Below, piece after piece: positions 33,104 to 43,021 of a stretch of DNA of 64,000 bases. The stretch covers positions 1,364,001-1,428,000 of the forward strand of contig OY969771.1 of assembly GCA_963702925.1 (NCBI GenBank), given 5' to 3'. Numbering within the stretch: position 1 is the stretch's first letter; each line of letters opens with the position of its first letter. The position numbers were made by a program, and so were the translations under genes. The DNA comes from CAIKMD01 sp963702925. GTDB taxonomy: Bacteria > Pseudomonadota > Alphaproteobacteria > ATCC43930 > CGMCC-115725. The notes beneath the pieces were generated by a model. The model was given only the letters and a program-made list of their open reading frames with translations, was not told the origin of the DNA and did no database searches.

Positions 33104-33251
33104 AAAACCCCCTCCTACGTCCCTACGGCCCGTTTGAAACAATCGGGCTCCCGGCCGCATCACACTGCGATGCAATCCGCGGCGGAAGCTATACTGTTGA
33201 ACGGATGCGGCTATGCGACATCCTGCCGCACAAAGACGAGGCAAGCAAGTG

Positions 33252-33719
33252 ATGCGGCTCGCCCTTTTCGAGCCCGATATTCCGCAGAATACCGGCGCGA
33301 TCTTGCGCCTTGGCGCCTGTCTCGGCGTCCCGGTCGAGCTGATCGAGCCTTTCGGCTTCATCTGGGACGACCGCCATCTGCGCCGCGCGGCCATGGATTA
33401 CCTCGACTCGGTCGCGCTCACCCGCCACGCCTCTTGGGCGCGGTTCTGCGCCGTGCGCGGCCCGGGACGGCTGGTGCTGCTGACGACGCGCGGCTCGGTC
33501 GCCTTCGACCGCTTCGCGTTCCAGGCCGACGATACCTTGCTGCTCGGGCGCGAATCGAGCGGCGTGCCTGAGGAAGTACACGGCCGCGCCGATGCCCGGG
33601 TTTTCATTCCGTTGCGCCCCGGCCTACGCTCGCTGAATGTCGCCCTCGCCGCCGCCATGGTATTGAGCGAGGCATTGCGACAGACCGGACAATTGCCCGA
33701 AGGCCCCCTGGATGAGTGA
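33252..33719 (+). CDS. trmL: tRNA (cytidine(34)-2'-O)-methyltransferase
   Basis: A SPOUT-family methyltransferase that modifies the wobble base of leucine tRNAs. The 155-residue protein starts MRLALFEPDIPQNTG, the hallmark of TrmL, and has LLTTRGSVAF, LLLGRESSGVPEEVH and the knotted SAM site FIPLRPGLRSLNVALAAAMV (in parts). The ATG at 33252 is preferred over an adjacent GTG at 33249. TATACT at about 33211-33216 may be part of its promoter. It overlaps hemF by eight bases. Confidence 0.94.
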   Translation: MRLALFEPDIPQNTGAILRLGACLGVPVELIEPFGFIWDDRHLRRAAMDYLDSVALTRHASWARFCAVRGPGRLVLLTTRGSVAFDRFAFQADDTLLLGRESSGVPEEVHGRADARVFIPLRPGLRSLNVALAAAMVLSEALRQTGQLPEGPLDE

Positions 33720-34545
33720 CGAGACGCAAAAGGCCCAAGCCGAACACTGGTTCGCGGCATTGCGGGACCGCATCTGCGCCGCCCTCGAAGCCATCGAGGA
33801 CGAGGCCGGCGACGGGACAGCGCCGCGCTTTACGCGCCAGCCTTGGTCGCGCGAAGGCGGTGGCGGCGGTACCATGGCGATCCTGAAAGGCAGGGTGTTC
33901 GAAAAGGCCGGGGTCAATGTCTCGACCGTCTGGGGCGAGTTCAGCCCGGAATTCCGCAGCCAGATTCCCGGCGCCGAAGCCGATCCGCGCTTTTGGGCAA
34001 GCGGCATTTCGCTGGTGATCCATCCGCGCTCGCCGCTGGTGCCGGCGGTGCACATGAACACGCGCCACATCGTCACAACCAAAAGCTGGTTCGGCGGCGG
34101 CTCGGATCTTACGCCGATCTATCCGGTCGAAGCCGATACGCGCGATTTTCACGCGGCGATGGCGGCGGCCTGCGCCAAGCACAGTCCCACCTACTATCCG
34201 CGCTTCAAGCAATGGTGCGACGAGTATTTCTTTTTAAAGCACCGCAACGAGCCGCGCGGCGTCGGCGGGATTTTCTACGACTATCTCGACACCGGCGATT
34301 GGGCGCAGGATTTCGCTTTCACCCGCGATGTCGGCGAAGCGTTCCTCGCGATCTATCCGACATTGGTGCGGCGCCATATGCGCGAAAGCTGGAGCGACGA
34401 GCAGCGCCGCTATCAGCTGATGCGCCGCGGCCGCTATGTCGAGTTCAACCTGATCTATGACCGCGGCACCTTGTTCGGCTTGAAGACCGGCGGCAATGTC
34501 GAAGCGATCCTGATGTCGCTACCGCCCGAAGTGAGCTGGCCGTAA
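33712..34545 (+). CDS. hemF: Oxygen-dependent coproporphyrinogen III oxidase
   Basis: HemF decarboxylates coproporphyrinogen III to protoporphyrinogen IX using O2, supplying haem for cytochromes such as bc1 next door. The 277-residue protein has WSREGGGGGTMAIL, HMNTRHIV, WFGGGSDLTP, EPRGVGGIFYDY and RRGRYVEFNLIYDRGT (in parts), all typical. It indicates an aerobic lifestyle; no HemN is seen in the window. It overlaps trmL and is convergent with the MFS gene four bases away. Confidence 0.97.
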   Translation: MSDETQKAQAEHWFAALRDRICAALEAIEDEAGDGTAPRFTRQPWSREGGGGGTMAILKGRVFEKAGVNVSTVWGEFSPEFRSQIPGAEADPRFWASGISLVIHPRSPLVPAVHMNTRHIVTTKSWFGGGSDLTPIYPVEADTRDFHAAMAAACAKHSPTYYPRFKQWCDEYFFLKHRNEPRGVGGIFYDYLDTGDWAQDFAFTRDVGEAFLAIYPTLVRRHMRESWSDEQRRYQLMRRGRYVEFNLIYDRGTLFGLKTGGNVEAILMSLPPEVSWP

Positions 34546-34549
34546 AATT

Positions 34550-35767
34550 TCAATCCCGTTCTTCCGGCGGCTTGTGGCGCTGGAACAACAGCAGCAGCAA
34601 GACGTCATAGCCGGCCTTCAGCCCGCCCGCGGCGATCAGCGGCCAGCCGAATGGCGAAAGCGTGAAGACCCAGCCGGCGAGCATCGGCGCGACCGCGCTC
34701 GCCAGGCTGCGCGGCAAGGCGGTGATGCTGGCCGCGGCCGCGCGCTCGGGCGGAGTCACCACCGCCATGACATAGGAGCTGCGCGTCGGCACATCCATTT
34801 GCGACAGCGCCGCGCGCACCAGCAGCAGTGCCACCGCGATCACGAGGTTGGGCGCGAAAGGCAGCGCGATCATGCAGAGATTGGCCGGCAGATGCGTGAA
34901 CACCATGGTCCTGACGAGGCCGATACGACGCGACAGCCGCACCGCCGCGAGATAGGACAGCGAGGTGCAAATGCCCGCCCAAAAGAAGATCGAGCCGGCG
35001 GCCGCGAGCGACAAGCCGAAATGCTGGAACAGCCACAAGGCCAGGAGCGACTGAACCACGAGGCCGCCGCCGAAGGAATCGAGGCTGAAGAGCGCCGCCA
35101 AGGTGAAGACCAGACGCTTGGAGGGACCGAGTGCGCTCGAGGCCGCGGCTTCGCGCCGGTCGAGCGCCGCCGGCAAACGCCGGTAAAGAAGATAGGTCAG
35201 CAGGCCGAGCACGGTGTAAAGCGCGAACATGGCTTGCAGCGCCATGAGCAGGCTGAGAGAGAAATAGTCACGGAGCAAGTCGGGCAGGCCGGCGGCGAGC
35301 GCGCCCAAAGCGGCGACCAAGGTGCCGATCAGCGCGTAGACGGCGAAGGTTGCGGTGCGCGCTTGGGCCGGCACGCTTTCCGCCAGCAGCGCTTGTTCCA
35401 AGGGATAGAACAGGCTGACATCGCCGGACGACGGGTTGAGCGTGCCGATAAAGGCGATCGCCAGCAGCGGCCAGAGATCGCGCTCGAGCATGAAGCCGAT
35501 CCCGGTGCCAATCATGATCAGCGCCGCGACCACGAGCAAAGCGCGCCGGCCGAAGCGATGCGCGGTGAGGCCGACGAAAATCGTAAGCGCAGCCGAGCCG
35601 AGCAAGGTCGCGGTCGAAATCGCGCCGACCGCGAACGCATCGAAGCCCAGCGCGGTGACATAGACCGGCAGCAGCAGACTGACAAAGCCGTCGCCGAAAG
35701 CGCGCAAGCCCCTGCCGGCGAAGATAATCCGCGCGTCTGGCGTGATGCCCGCGGGCAGCAGCCTCAC
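34550..35767 (-). CDS. MFS transporter
   Basis: A 405-residue major facilitator protein with about twelve hydrophobic segments. The loop 2-3 motif appears as GLTAHRFGRRALL. The N-terminal half contains FGDGFVSLLLPVYV. No substrate can be read from the sequence; the general look is of the drug or sugar efflux groups. The start is the GTG at 35767, overlapping the stop of the tRNA nucleotidyltransferase as GTGA, so it is the last gene of a run that begins at DUF1285. Confidence 0.85.
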   Translation of the reverse strand: MRLLPAGITPDARIIFAGRGLRAFGDGFVSLLLPVYVTALGFDAFAVGAISTATLLGSAALTIFVGLTAHRFGRRALLVVAALIMIGTGIGFMLERDLWPLLAIAFIGTLNPSSGDVSLFYPLEQALLAESVPAQARTATFAVYALIGTLVAALGALAAGLPDLLRDYFSLSLLMALQAMFALYTVLGLLTYLLYRRLPAALDRREAAASSALGPSKRLVFTLAALFSLDSFGGGLVVQSLLALWLFQHFGLSLAAAGSIFFWAGICTSLSYLAAVRLSRRIGLVRTMVFTHLPANLCMIALPFAPNLVIAVALLLVRAALSQMDVPTRSSYVMAVVTPPERAAAASITALPRSLASAVAPMLAGWVFTLSPFGWPLIAAGGLKAGYDVLLLLLFQRHKPPEERD

Positions 35768-36963
35768 GGCGATGCCGCGGCGACCCGGCGTTTCAGTTCG
35801 GTGAGACAGGCGCGCCGCGTGGCTTTGAAATCGCCCGCTTCCCACCAATCTTCGAGATCGCGCAGCATTTGCCCGATTTCGGGGCCAGGCGCCATGCCGA
35901 GCGCCGTTATATCGGCACCGCGCAACGGAAAGGCGATCTTCCGCGTAGCCTTCGCCGCGACGAGAAGCGGCTTCACCTTGCGCGCCGCGTTTTCAATCGC
36001 CGCGGTCAGCAACACGCGATCGGCGTAGAGCTCGCGGCCGAGACGATAAAGCTGTCGGCGCTGCGCCTGCGCATCGCCGGCAAGATCGGCCGGCAAGCCG
36101 AGCGCGCCGAGCCGTTCGCGATCGGCGGTCGAAAATTTGAGCCGGCGCGCGAGACCCTCCACATCGCCCGACAGCACCGCCGCCAAACGGCGCAGCGGAT
36201 CGGGCGGCAAGTTCAGCGCGCGCTCGATCCGAATAAGGCGGCGCAATGCGTCGAGCGGCCGCGGCGCCGGCACGATCTTCGCCAAGACTCCGTCCTCTTC
36301 CATCAGCGCGAGACTTGGCACGGGATCGGGCGCGCGCAGCAATTTCAACAGCTCGGCCTGGACGCGCTCGCCCGACAAGGTTGAAAGCAGTGGCGCGAGC
36401 GCGCGGCACGCGGCGCGCCCGGCCGCATCGGCGGCGCCGCGCCCGTACCAGGCGTGAAAACGGTAAAAGCGCAACAGCCGCAACACATCCTCGCGGATAC
36501 GTGTCGCCGGATCGCCGACGAAGCGCACCTTGCCGCGCTGCAGATCACGCAAGCCGTTGTGATAGTCGAACACCGCGCCGTCGGCAGCGAGATAGAGCGC
36601 GTTCATGGTGAAATCGCGCCGCCGCGAATCCTCCTCCCAGCTTGCGGTGAAGGCGACGTTCGCGTGGCGCCCGAAAGTTTCGACATCGCGCCGCAAGGTC
36701 GTGATCTCGAAGGATCGGCCCTCAGTCACCGCCGTCACCGTGCCATGGGCGAGGCCGGTCGGCACGACCTTGATCTTGGCCGCGTCGAGGCGGCGCGTCA
36801 CCTCGATGGGAAAGAGCGGCGTCGCGATATCGATGTCGCCGAGCGGACGTTTGAGGATCGTGTCGCGCACGCAGCCGCCGACGAAACGCGCCTCGCCTTT
36901 CAGCGCGCGCAACACCGCGACCGTGGCGCGCTCCTTCATCCAGCGTTGCGGTTTGATGCGCAA
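35764..36963 (-). CDS. CCA tRNA nucleotidyltransferase / poly(A) polymerase family
   Basis: A class II nucleotidyltransferase that adds or repairs the 3' CCA of tRNAs. ARFVGGCVRDTIL and LGDIDIATP contain the glycine motif and metal-binding aspartates. RRRDFTMNALY and the RIREDVLRLLRFYRFHAWYG region are also family signatures. Length is about 399 residues. The start is uncertain. Homologues include residues before RWMKERAT, which favours the TTG at 36963, five bases after the DUF6111 stop; the first ATG is at 36939. Substrate (CCA versus poly(A)) is inferred from the genomic setting. Confidence 0.9.
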   Translation of the reverse strand: MRIKPQRWMKERATVAVLRALKGEARFVGGCVRDTILKRPLGDIDIATPLFPIEVTRRLDAAKIKVVPTGLAHGTVTAVTEGRSFEITTLRRDVETFGRHANVAFTASWEEDSRRRDFTMNALYLAADGAVFDYHNGLRDLQRGKVRFVGDPATRIREDVLRLLRFYRFHAWYGRGAADAAGRAACRALAPLLSTLSGERVQAELLKLLRAPDPVPSLALMEEDGVLAKIVPAPRPLDALRRLIRIERALNLPPDPLRRLAAVLSGDVEGLARRLKFSTADRERLGALGLPADLAGDAQAQRRQLYRLGRELYADRVLLTAAIENAARKVKPLLVAAKATRKIAFPLRGADITALGMAPGPEIGQMLRDLEDWWEAGDFKATRRACLTELKRRVAAASP

Positions 36964-36967
36964 ATCG

Positions 36968-37231
36968 TCAACGCGCCGGCCCGGGCTCGATATGGCCGGG
37001 CACGATCTCGCCGTCGCTGACATGGGGCGGCACGTAAACGCCTTGGCGCGGTGCGCCGAATTGCACGCTCACCGCGATAAGCGTGAGCGAGGCGAGCGCC
37101 ACCCCCGCAACCAGAAGCCAGATCCAATTTGCCGGCAAGCTGACCGAGCGGCCAAGCCCGAGGCGCCAGGCAAGATAAAGCGCGGTCGGCAGCAGAAGCG
37201 GGACGATGATGGTGAGCAAGACCCGTCCCAT
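36968..37231 (-). CDS. Small membrane protein, DUF6111 family
   Basis: An 87-residue protein with two membrane segments: VLLTIIVPLLLPTALYLAW and NWIWLLVAGVALASLTLIAV. The C-terminal tail has YVPPHVSDGEIVPGHIEP. As I recall, this family is found between the Nudix/CoA pyrophosphatase and CCA-transferase genes of alphaproteobacteria, as here. Its function is unknown. ATG at 37231, ten bases after the Nudix stop. Confidence 0.8.
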   Translation of the reverse strand: MGRVLLTIIVPLLLPTALYLAWRLGLGRSVSLPANWIWLLVAGVALASLTLIAVSVQFGAPRQGVYVPPHVSDGEIVPGHIEPGPAR

Positions 37232-37241
37232 GCGCGGCGCC

Positions 37242-37811
37242 TCACCCGTTGAGCACTTCGGCGAGGTTGACCAGTATGCCCGCGGTCGCGCCCCAGATGT
37301 TGCGATGCTGATACGGCAGCACGAAGAACGAGCGCTGCATGCCCCGCAATTCGCGCGAGCGGCGCTGGTGATTGCGCGGATCGAGAACGAAATCGAGCGG
37401 CACTTCAAAAATCTCGGCAACCTCGACCGGGTCGGGCACCAAGGTTTCAGGCGGGCGTACCAGACCGACGATCGGCGTGACCTCGAAGCCCGTGCCGGTC
37501 AGCCAGGTATCGAGCCGTCCGACCGGCTCGACGTGATTCATCGGCAGGCCGATTTCTTCCTCGGCTTCGCGCAGCGCCGCATGGATCGGATCGGGATCCT
37601 CGGGCTCGATCCTGCCGCCGGGAAATGAGATCTGGCCGGCATGATCGGTAAGATCGGCCGAGCGCAAGGTCAGCAGCACGAACCAGCCTTGCACGCGCTC
37701 GACCAGCGGCACAAGCACGGCGGCGCGGATATTGTCGGCCTCGGCGGTGCCGTTGCCGCGCGTGCCCGAAACGCGCGCCGCCAGCCGCGTGCGAATCTCC
37801 GCGCGCGTCAA
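37242..37811 (-). CDS. NUDIX hydrolase, CoA pyrophosphatase type
   Basis: A Nudix protein of about 189 residues. The Nudix box is GGRIEPEDPDPIHAALREAEEEIGL in sections (GRIEPED, REAEEEIGL). The preceding LLTLRSADLTDHAGQISFPG and the following GFEVTPIVGLV identify the CoA/NADH pyrophosphatase (NudL-like) group. The start is uncertain: TTG at 37811 overlaps the DUF1285 stop as TTGA and places the N-terminus where homologues begin. An ATG at 37859 adds 16 residues but overlaps DUF1285 by 52 bases. Confidence 0.9.
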   Translation of the reverse strand: MTRAEIRTRLAARVSGTRGNGTAEADNIRAAVLVPLVERVQGWFVLLTLRSADLTDHAGQISFPGGRIEPEDPDPIHAALREAEEEIGLPMNHVEPVGRLDTWLTGTGFEVTPIVGLVRPPETLVPDPVEVAEIFEVPLDFVLDPRNHQRRSRELRGMQRSFFVLPYQHRNIWGATAGILVNLAEVLNG

Positions 37812-38377
37812 GCGCCGGCCGCCCAAGGGCCCAGCGGGAAAAACGTCCCCTTGCTCCATACCCCAAATTGGATCGCGTCGCCGATCCGCTCCTCATTGCC
37901 GAACTCGACCAGCTCGTAGAATACCGGGCGCAGGAGCCGCGCTTCCAGCCTGTTTCGCACCAATATGTAGGGACGCGGGCTGCCGGTCGCGGAATCAGTT
38001 TCGACCCGCAACGGATGCGCGGCGTCGGCGGTCACGGAATCGCCCATATTGGTCCGGAAGGTAAGCGTCTGATCGCGCCCTATGCCGGCGCGGTCAAGCT
38101 CGACCGCCAGAAACGGCACTTCCTCGACCGTGATCCGCCCGCGCTCGGCCGGCGTCGTTAACCAATAGACGCCGGATTCGTCGCGTTCGAGCACGGTGCT
38201 GAAGAGCCGGATCAATGACGCGCGATTGATTGGAGTCCCGCGATAGAACCAGCTACCATTCCGATCGATGTGGATGTCGAAATGCCCACAATCCCGAGGC
38301 AGGGCGTTTCCTCGCGGCGCGGACGCCGCGGCTTCGATGCGCGCCAGCTCGCGCTCCCTCCCTTGTGCCTCGTTCAT
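37808..38377 (-). CDS. DUF1285 domain-containing protein
   Basis: A 189-residue protein of unknown function. Family marks are CGHFDIHIDRNGSWFYRGTPI in parts, WLTTPAERGRITVEEVPFLAVEL in parts, and FYELVEFG near the C-terminus. It starts at ATG 38377 with an Arg/Glu-rich helix. It is the first gene of the minus-strand run DUF1285-Nudix-DUF6111-CCA-MFS. It is divergent from the MoxR gene, with only 37 bases between, so the two promoters must be compact or overlapping. Confidence 0.85.
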   Translation of the reverse strand: MNEAQGRERELARIEAAASAPRGNALPRDCGHFDIHIDRNGSWFYRGTPINRASLIRLFSTVLERDESGVYWLTTPAERGRITVEEVPFLAVELDRAGIGRDQTLTFRTNMGDSVTADAAHPLRVETDSATGSPRPYILVRNRLEARLLRPVFYELVEFGNEERIGDAIQFGVWSKGTFFPLGPWAAGA

Positions 38378-38414
38378 GACATGACGCCCTTCGCCGGCGA
38401 GAGGAGCAGAATTC

Positions 38415-39424
<1,010 letters not shown>

Positions 39425-39425
<1 letters not shown>

Positions 39426-40294
39426 TGGCCGAGCCTGCCCGCCTTCAACATCGCGCGGAGCAGGCGGCGGCGGCGTTGCCGCCTTTGCTGGTGGCTGCGA
39501 GCCGGGTGGCCGCGACCGTGGCGCAAGGCGTGCACGGAAGGCGGCGGGTCGGCCAAGGCGAAACCTTCTGGCAATTCCGTCAGTACCAGCCCGGCGACGC
39601 CGCGACGCGCATCGATTGGCGCGAAAGCGCGAAATCGCAACGGCTTTACGTGCGCGAAACCGAATGGGAGGCGGCGCAAAGCGTGTTTCTGTGGCGCGAC
39701 GCCTCGCCCTCGATGGATTACGCCTCGCATCGCGGCCTGCCGACCAAGCGCGAGCGCGCCGATCTGCTGACCCTGGCGCTGGCGGCGCTGCTGCTGCGCG
39801 GCGGCGAGCGGGTGACCTTGCTCGGCACCGGGGTCGCACCAAGCCATGGTCGCGCCGTGCTCACCCGCATGGCGCTGCAACTCGCCCGCGAACCGGGCGG
39901 CGACCTGCCCAAGACCGAGCCGCTACCGCGTTACGGCCAGCTCGTGCTGATCGGCGATCTGCTGGCTTCGATCGAGGAGATCGAGCGCGTGGTCGCCGCC
40001 TATGCCGCGATGGGGCTGAAAGGCTACCTGCTGCAAGTGCTCGACCCGGCCGAGGAAACCCTGCCTTTCGACGGGCGCGTGCGGTTCGAAAGCTTGGAGC
40101 GCGAGGAGCCGCTGCTGATCAGCCGGGTCGAAACCATACGCGAGCAATACACAGACCGGTTGGCACGGCATCGCGCGGCTCTGCGCGCCATGACCCACGC
40201 CGCCGGCTGGAGCTTCGGCGTCCATCGCACCGACCGGCCGCCGCATGCCGCGCTGCTGGCTCTTTACACGGCGCTCGCCGAGCACGAGGTCTAG
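39425..40294 (+). CDS. DUF58 domain-containing protein
   Basis: A 289-residue protein starting MAEPARLQHRAEQ. The DUF58 signature is FRQYQPGDAATRIDWRESAK, near residues 53-72, after which a VWA-like fold begins (FLWRDASPSMDYAS contains a DxSxS-type MIDAS). DUF58 proteins are regular partners of MoxR ATPases. No membrane segment is seen. The start overlaps the moxR stop by one base. The next gene follows after three bases. Confidence 0.92.
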
Positions 40295-40297
40295 CCG

Positions 40298-43021
40298 ATG
40301 CTGGCTTTGGGTTCGCTCGCCTTCGCCGCACCTTGGTTGCTCCTTGGGCTTGCGGCTTTGCCGGTTCTGTGGTGGCTGCTGCGCGTCACCCCGCCGGCGC
40401 CGCGGCGTATCCGCTTTCCCGCTTTGCGCCTGCTTCGCGGCCTCGCGCCGCGCGAGGAAACCCCGGCCAAGACGCCGCTTTGGCTGATCCTGCTGCGTAT
40501 GGCGCTGGCGGCGCTGATCATTCTGGCGCTCGCCCATCCGCTGATGAATCCCAGCGCGCAGCTAGCCGGCAAAGGCCCGCTGGTTCTGGCGGTCGATAAC
40601 GGCTGGACCGCCGCGCGCCATTGGGAAGAGTGCCGTGGCGCGCTCGACCAGCTCGTCGCTCAAGCCGAGCGCGAGGATCGCAATCTCGTGCTGCTGCCGA
40701 CCGCGCCTTTGCCGGGCGGAGCAGCCGCGCCGCCGCTGTCGCTGTTGCGCCCGGCCGATGCGCGCGCGGCAATCACCGAGCTGGCGCCGATGCCTTGGCC
40801 GGAAGACCGCAAGGCGGCGCTCGAGCGTTTGTCGCAGCTCGATCCCGGCAAAGGCGCCGAGTTGATCTGGCTCTCCGACGGCATCGATGACGGCGACGCG
40901 GCCGGTTTCGCCGCCGGCCTGGCGCATCTTGGTTCGCTGCGCGTGCTGGCCGATGCGCCAGAGGATCTGCCGCGTCTCCTTGCAGCGGGCGATACCGATG
41001 ATAAGGACCTCACCGCGACGGTGACACGCGCCGATGCCAGCCTGCCGCTGGATCTTTACCTCCGCGCGCTGGGCGAGGACGGCAGGCTTCTGGCGCGCCA
41101 GCAAGTGACGCTGCCGGCCAGCGTGCTGCACACCGAAGCGCATATTCCTTTGCCGAGCGAGCTGCGCAACCGCGCCACCGAGATCGCGATCGAAGGCGAG
41201 GCTTCCGCGGGCGCCGTGCTGCTGCTCGACGAGCGCTGGCGCCGGCGTCCGGTCGGGATCGTCGTGCCGCGCGCTTCCGGCCCGGCGCAGCCTTTGCTGA
41301 GCGGCAGCTATTACCTCGAAAAAGCGCTCGCACCTTTCAGCGAAGTGCGCGAAGGCGACGTCGTAAGCTTGCTCAAGGGCGAGGTCGCGGTGCTCACCTT
41401 GCCGGACATCTCGCCTTCCGGACCAGGCGAGAACCAGGCGATCACCCGCTGGATCAATGACGGCGGCACAGTGTTGCGCTTTGCCGGACCGCATCTTGCC
41501 GAGCAGACCGATGACAATCTCTTGCCGGTGACCTTGCGGCGCGGCGGCCGCACCTTGGGCGGCGCGCTGTCATGGCAAAGCCCGGCGAGCCTTGCGCCCT
41601 TCGATACGTCGAGCCCCTTTGCCGGGCTCGCCATTCCGCAAGACGTGACCGTATCGCGCCAGGTTCTGGCCGAGCCGACGCTCGATCTCGGCGGCAAGAC
41701 CTGGGCGCGCCTCAATGACGGCACGCCCTTGGTGACGGCGGAAAAGCGCGGCAAAGGCTGGCTTGTCCTGATCCACACCACGAGCGATCCGCAATGGTCG
41801 ACGCTCGGCCTCTCGGGCCTTTTCGTCGACATGCTCCGCCGCATCGTCGCGTTGAGCCAAGGCGTCGCCGGCAATAGCGACAAAGCGCTGCCGCCGGTCG
41901 AGACGCTCGACGGCTATGGCCGGCTGCAACGCGCTTCTGCTGCGGCAGCGACGATCCAGGCGGGCGGCTTCGCCGGCACCACGGCCTCGGCGAAATTCCC
42001 GCCCGGCTTTTACGGCACCGAAGATGCGCGCCAGGCGCTCAACCTCGCGCCGGCGGTGAAGAAATTCGCGCCGCTGCCCGCGCTGCCGCCGGAGATCGTC
42101 CGCACCAGCTATGCGCGCGGGCCCGAGGTCGATTTCCGTCCCGCCCTGTTGGGTGGCGCGTTAGGCCTTGCCTTGATCGATTTGCTGATTGCTTACGCGT
42201 TGCGCGGATTGTTGCCAGGCATCGCGCGGCTGAAACGCGGCGCGGCGGCAGGTGTCGTGCTGTTGCTGCTCGCAGCGGCGCATCCGGCGCACGCGCAGGG
42301 CGATGATGATTTCGCGGTCAAGGCGACCAGCGGATTCCATCTCGCCTTCGTGCGCACCGGCATCCCCGAAATCGATGCCGAGGCGCAAGCCGGGTTGATC
42401 GGCCTTTCCACCGTGCTCAACCGGCGCACCGCGGTCGAGGCGGGCGAGCCGATGGCGGTCGATATCGAGCACGACCAGCTGATCTTCTTCCCGCTGCTCT
42501 ATTGGCCGGTGGTCGAGGGCGAGGCGCCGCCGTCGCCGCAAGCGGTCGAGCGCATCAACAAATTCCTCGCCACGGGCGGCACGATCCTGTTCGACACCCA
42601 GGACCAGGGACAGAGCAATCCGATCACCGCCGCCGCGACCCAGCAAAGGCTGCAACAGATCGCCGCCGGGATCGAAATCCCGCCGCTGATTCCGGTGCCG
42701 CCCGATCACGTGCTGACAAAATCCTTTTATCTGCTGCAGGAGTTTCCCGGGCGCTGGGCGGGCGGCACCTTGTGGATCGAGCCCTCGGAAGATCAGGTCA
42801 ATGACGGCGTCGCGAGCGTGATCGTCGGCAGCAATGACTGGGCCGGCGCCTGGGCGGTTGGCAACAATGGCCGGCCGCTGCACGCGGCGGTGCCGGGCGG
42901 CGAGCCGCAACGCGAGCTGGCCTATCGTTTCGGCGTCAATCTTGTGATGTACGCCTTGACCGGCAATTACAAGAGCGACCAGGTGCACGTGCCGGCGATT
43001 CTGGAGCGGCTCGGCCAATGA
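40298..43021 (+). CDS. BatA N-terminal / DUF4159 membrane protein
   Basis: A 907-residue protein. The N-terminus has two membrane segments (APWLLLGLAALPVLWWLL; IRFPALRLLRGL then LILLRMALAALIILALAHPL) typical of the BatA/aerotolerance N-terminal domain. A VWA-like region (LVLAVDNGWTAARHW) and a glutamine-amidotransferase-like fold follow. TM segments lie near 610-650, and the C-terminal DUF4159 domain spans about 670-907 (FHLAFVRTGIPEIDAEAQAGL in parts, LATGGTILFDTQDQ). The function is unknown; the family belongs to MoxR/VWA clusters. The stop overlaps the next start as ATGA. Confidence 0.88.
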   Translation: MLALGSLAFAAPWLLLGLAALPVLWWLLRVTPPAPRRIRFPALRLLRGLAPREETPAKTPLWLILLRMALAALIILALAHPLMNPSAQLAGKGPLVLAVDNGWTAARHWEECRGALDQLVAQAEREDRNLVLLPTAPLPGGAAAPPLSLLRPADARAAITELAPMPWPEDRKAALERLSQLDPGKGAELIWLSDGIDDGDAAGFAAGLAHLGSLRVLADAPEDLPRLLAAGDTDDKDLTATVTRADASLPLDLYLRALGEDGRLLARQQVTLPASVLHTEAHIPLPSELRNRATEIAIEGEASAGAVLLLDERWRRRPVGIVVPRASGPAQPLLSGSYYLEKALAPFSEVREGDVVSLLKGEVAVLTLPDISPSGPGENQAITRWINDGGTVLRFAGPHLAEQTDDNLLPVTLRRGGRTLGGALSWQSPASLAPFDTSSPFAGLAIPQDVTVSRQVLAEPTLDLGGKTWARLNDGTPLVTAEKRGKGWLVLIHTTSDPQWSTLGLSGLFVDMLRRIVALSQGVAGNSDKALPPVETLDGYGRLQRASAAAATIQAGGFAGTTASAKFPPGFYGTEDARQALNLAPAVKKFAPLPALPPEIVRTSYARGPEVDFRPALLGGALGLALIDLLIAYALRGLLPGIARLKRGAAAGVVLLLLAAAHPAHAQGDDDFAVKATSGFHLAFVRTGIPEIDAEAQAGLIGLSTVLNRRTAVEAGEPMAVDIEHDQLIFFPLLYWPVVEGEAPPSPQAVERINKFLATGGTILFDTQDQGQSNPITAAATQQRLQQIAAGIEIPPLIPVPPDHVLTKSFYLLQEFPGRWAGGTLWIEPSEDQVNDGVASVIVGSNDWAGAWAVGNNGRPLHAAVPGGEPQRELAYRFGVNLVMYALTGNYKSDQVHVPAILERLGQ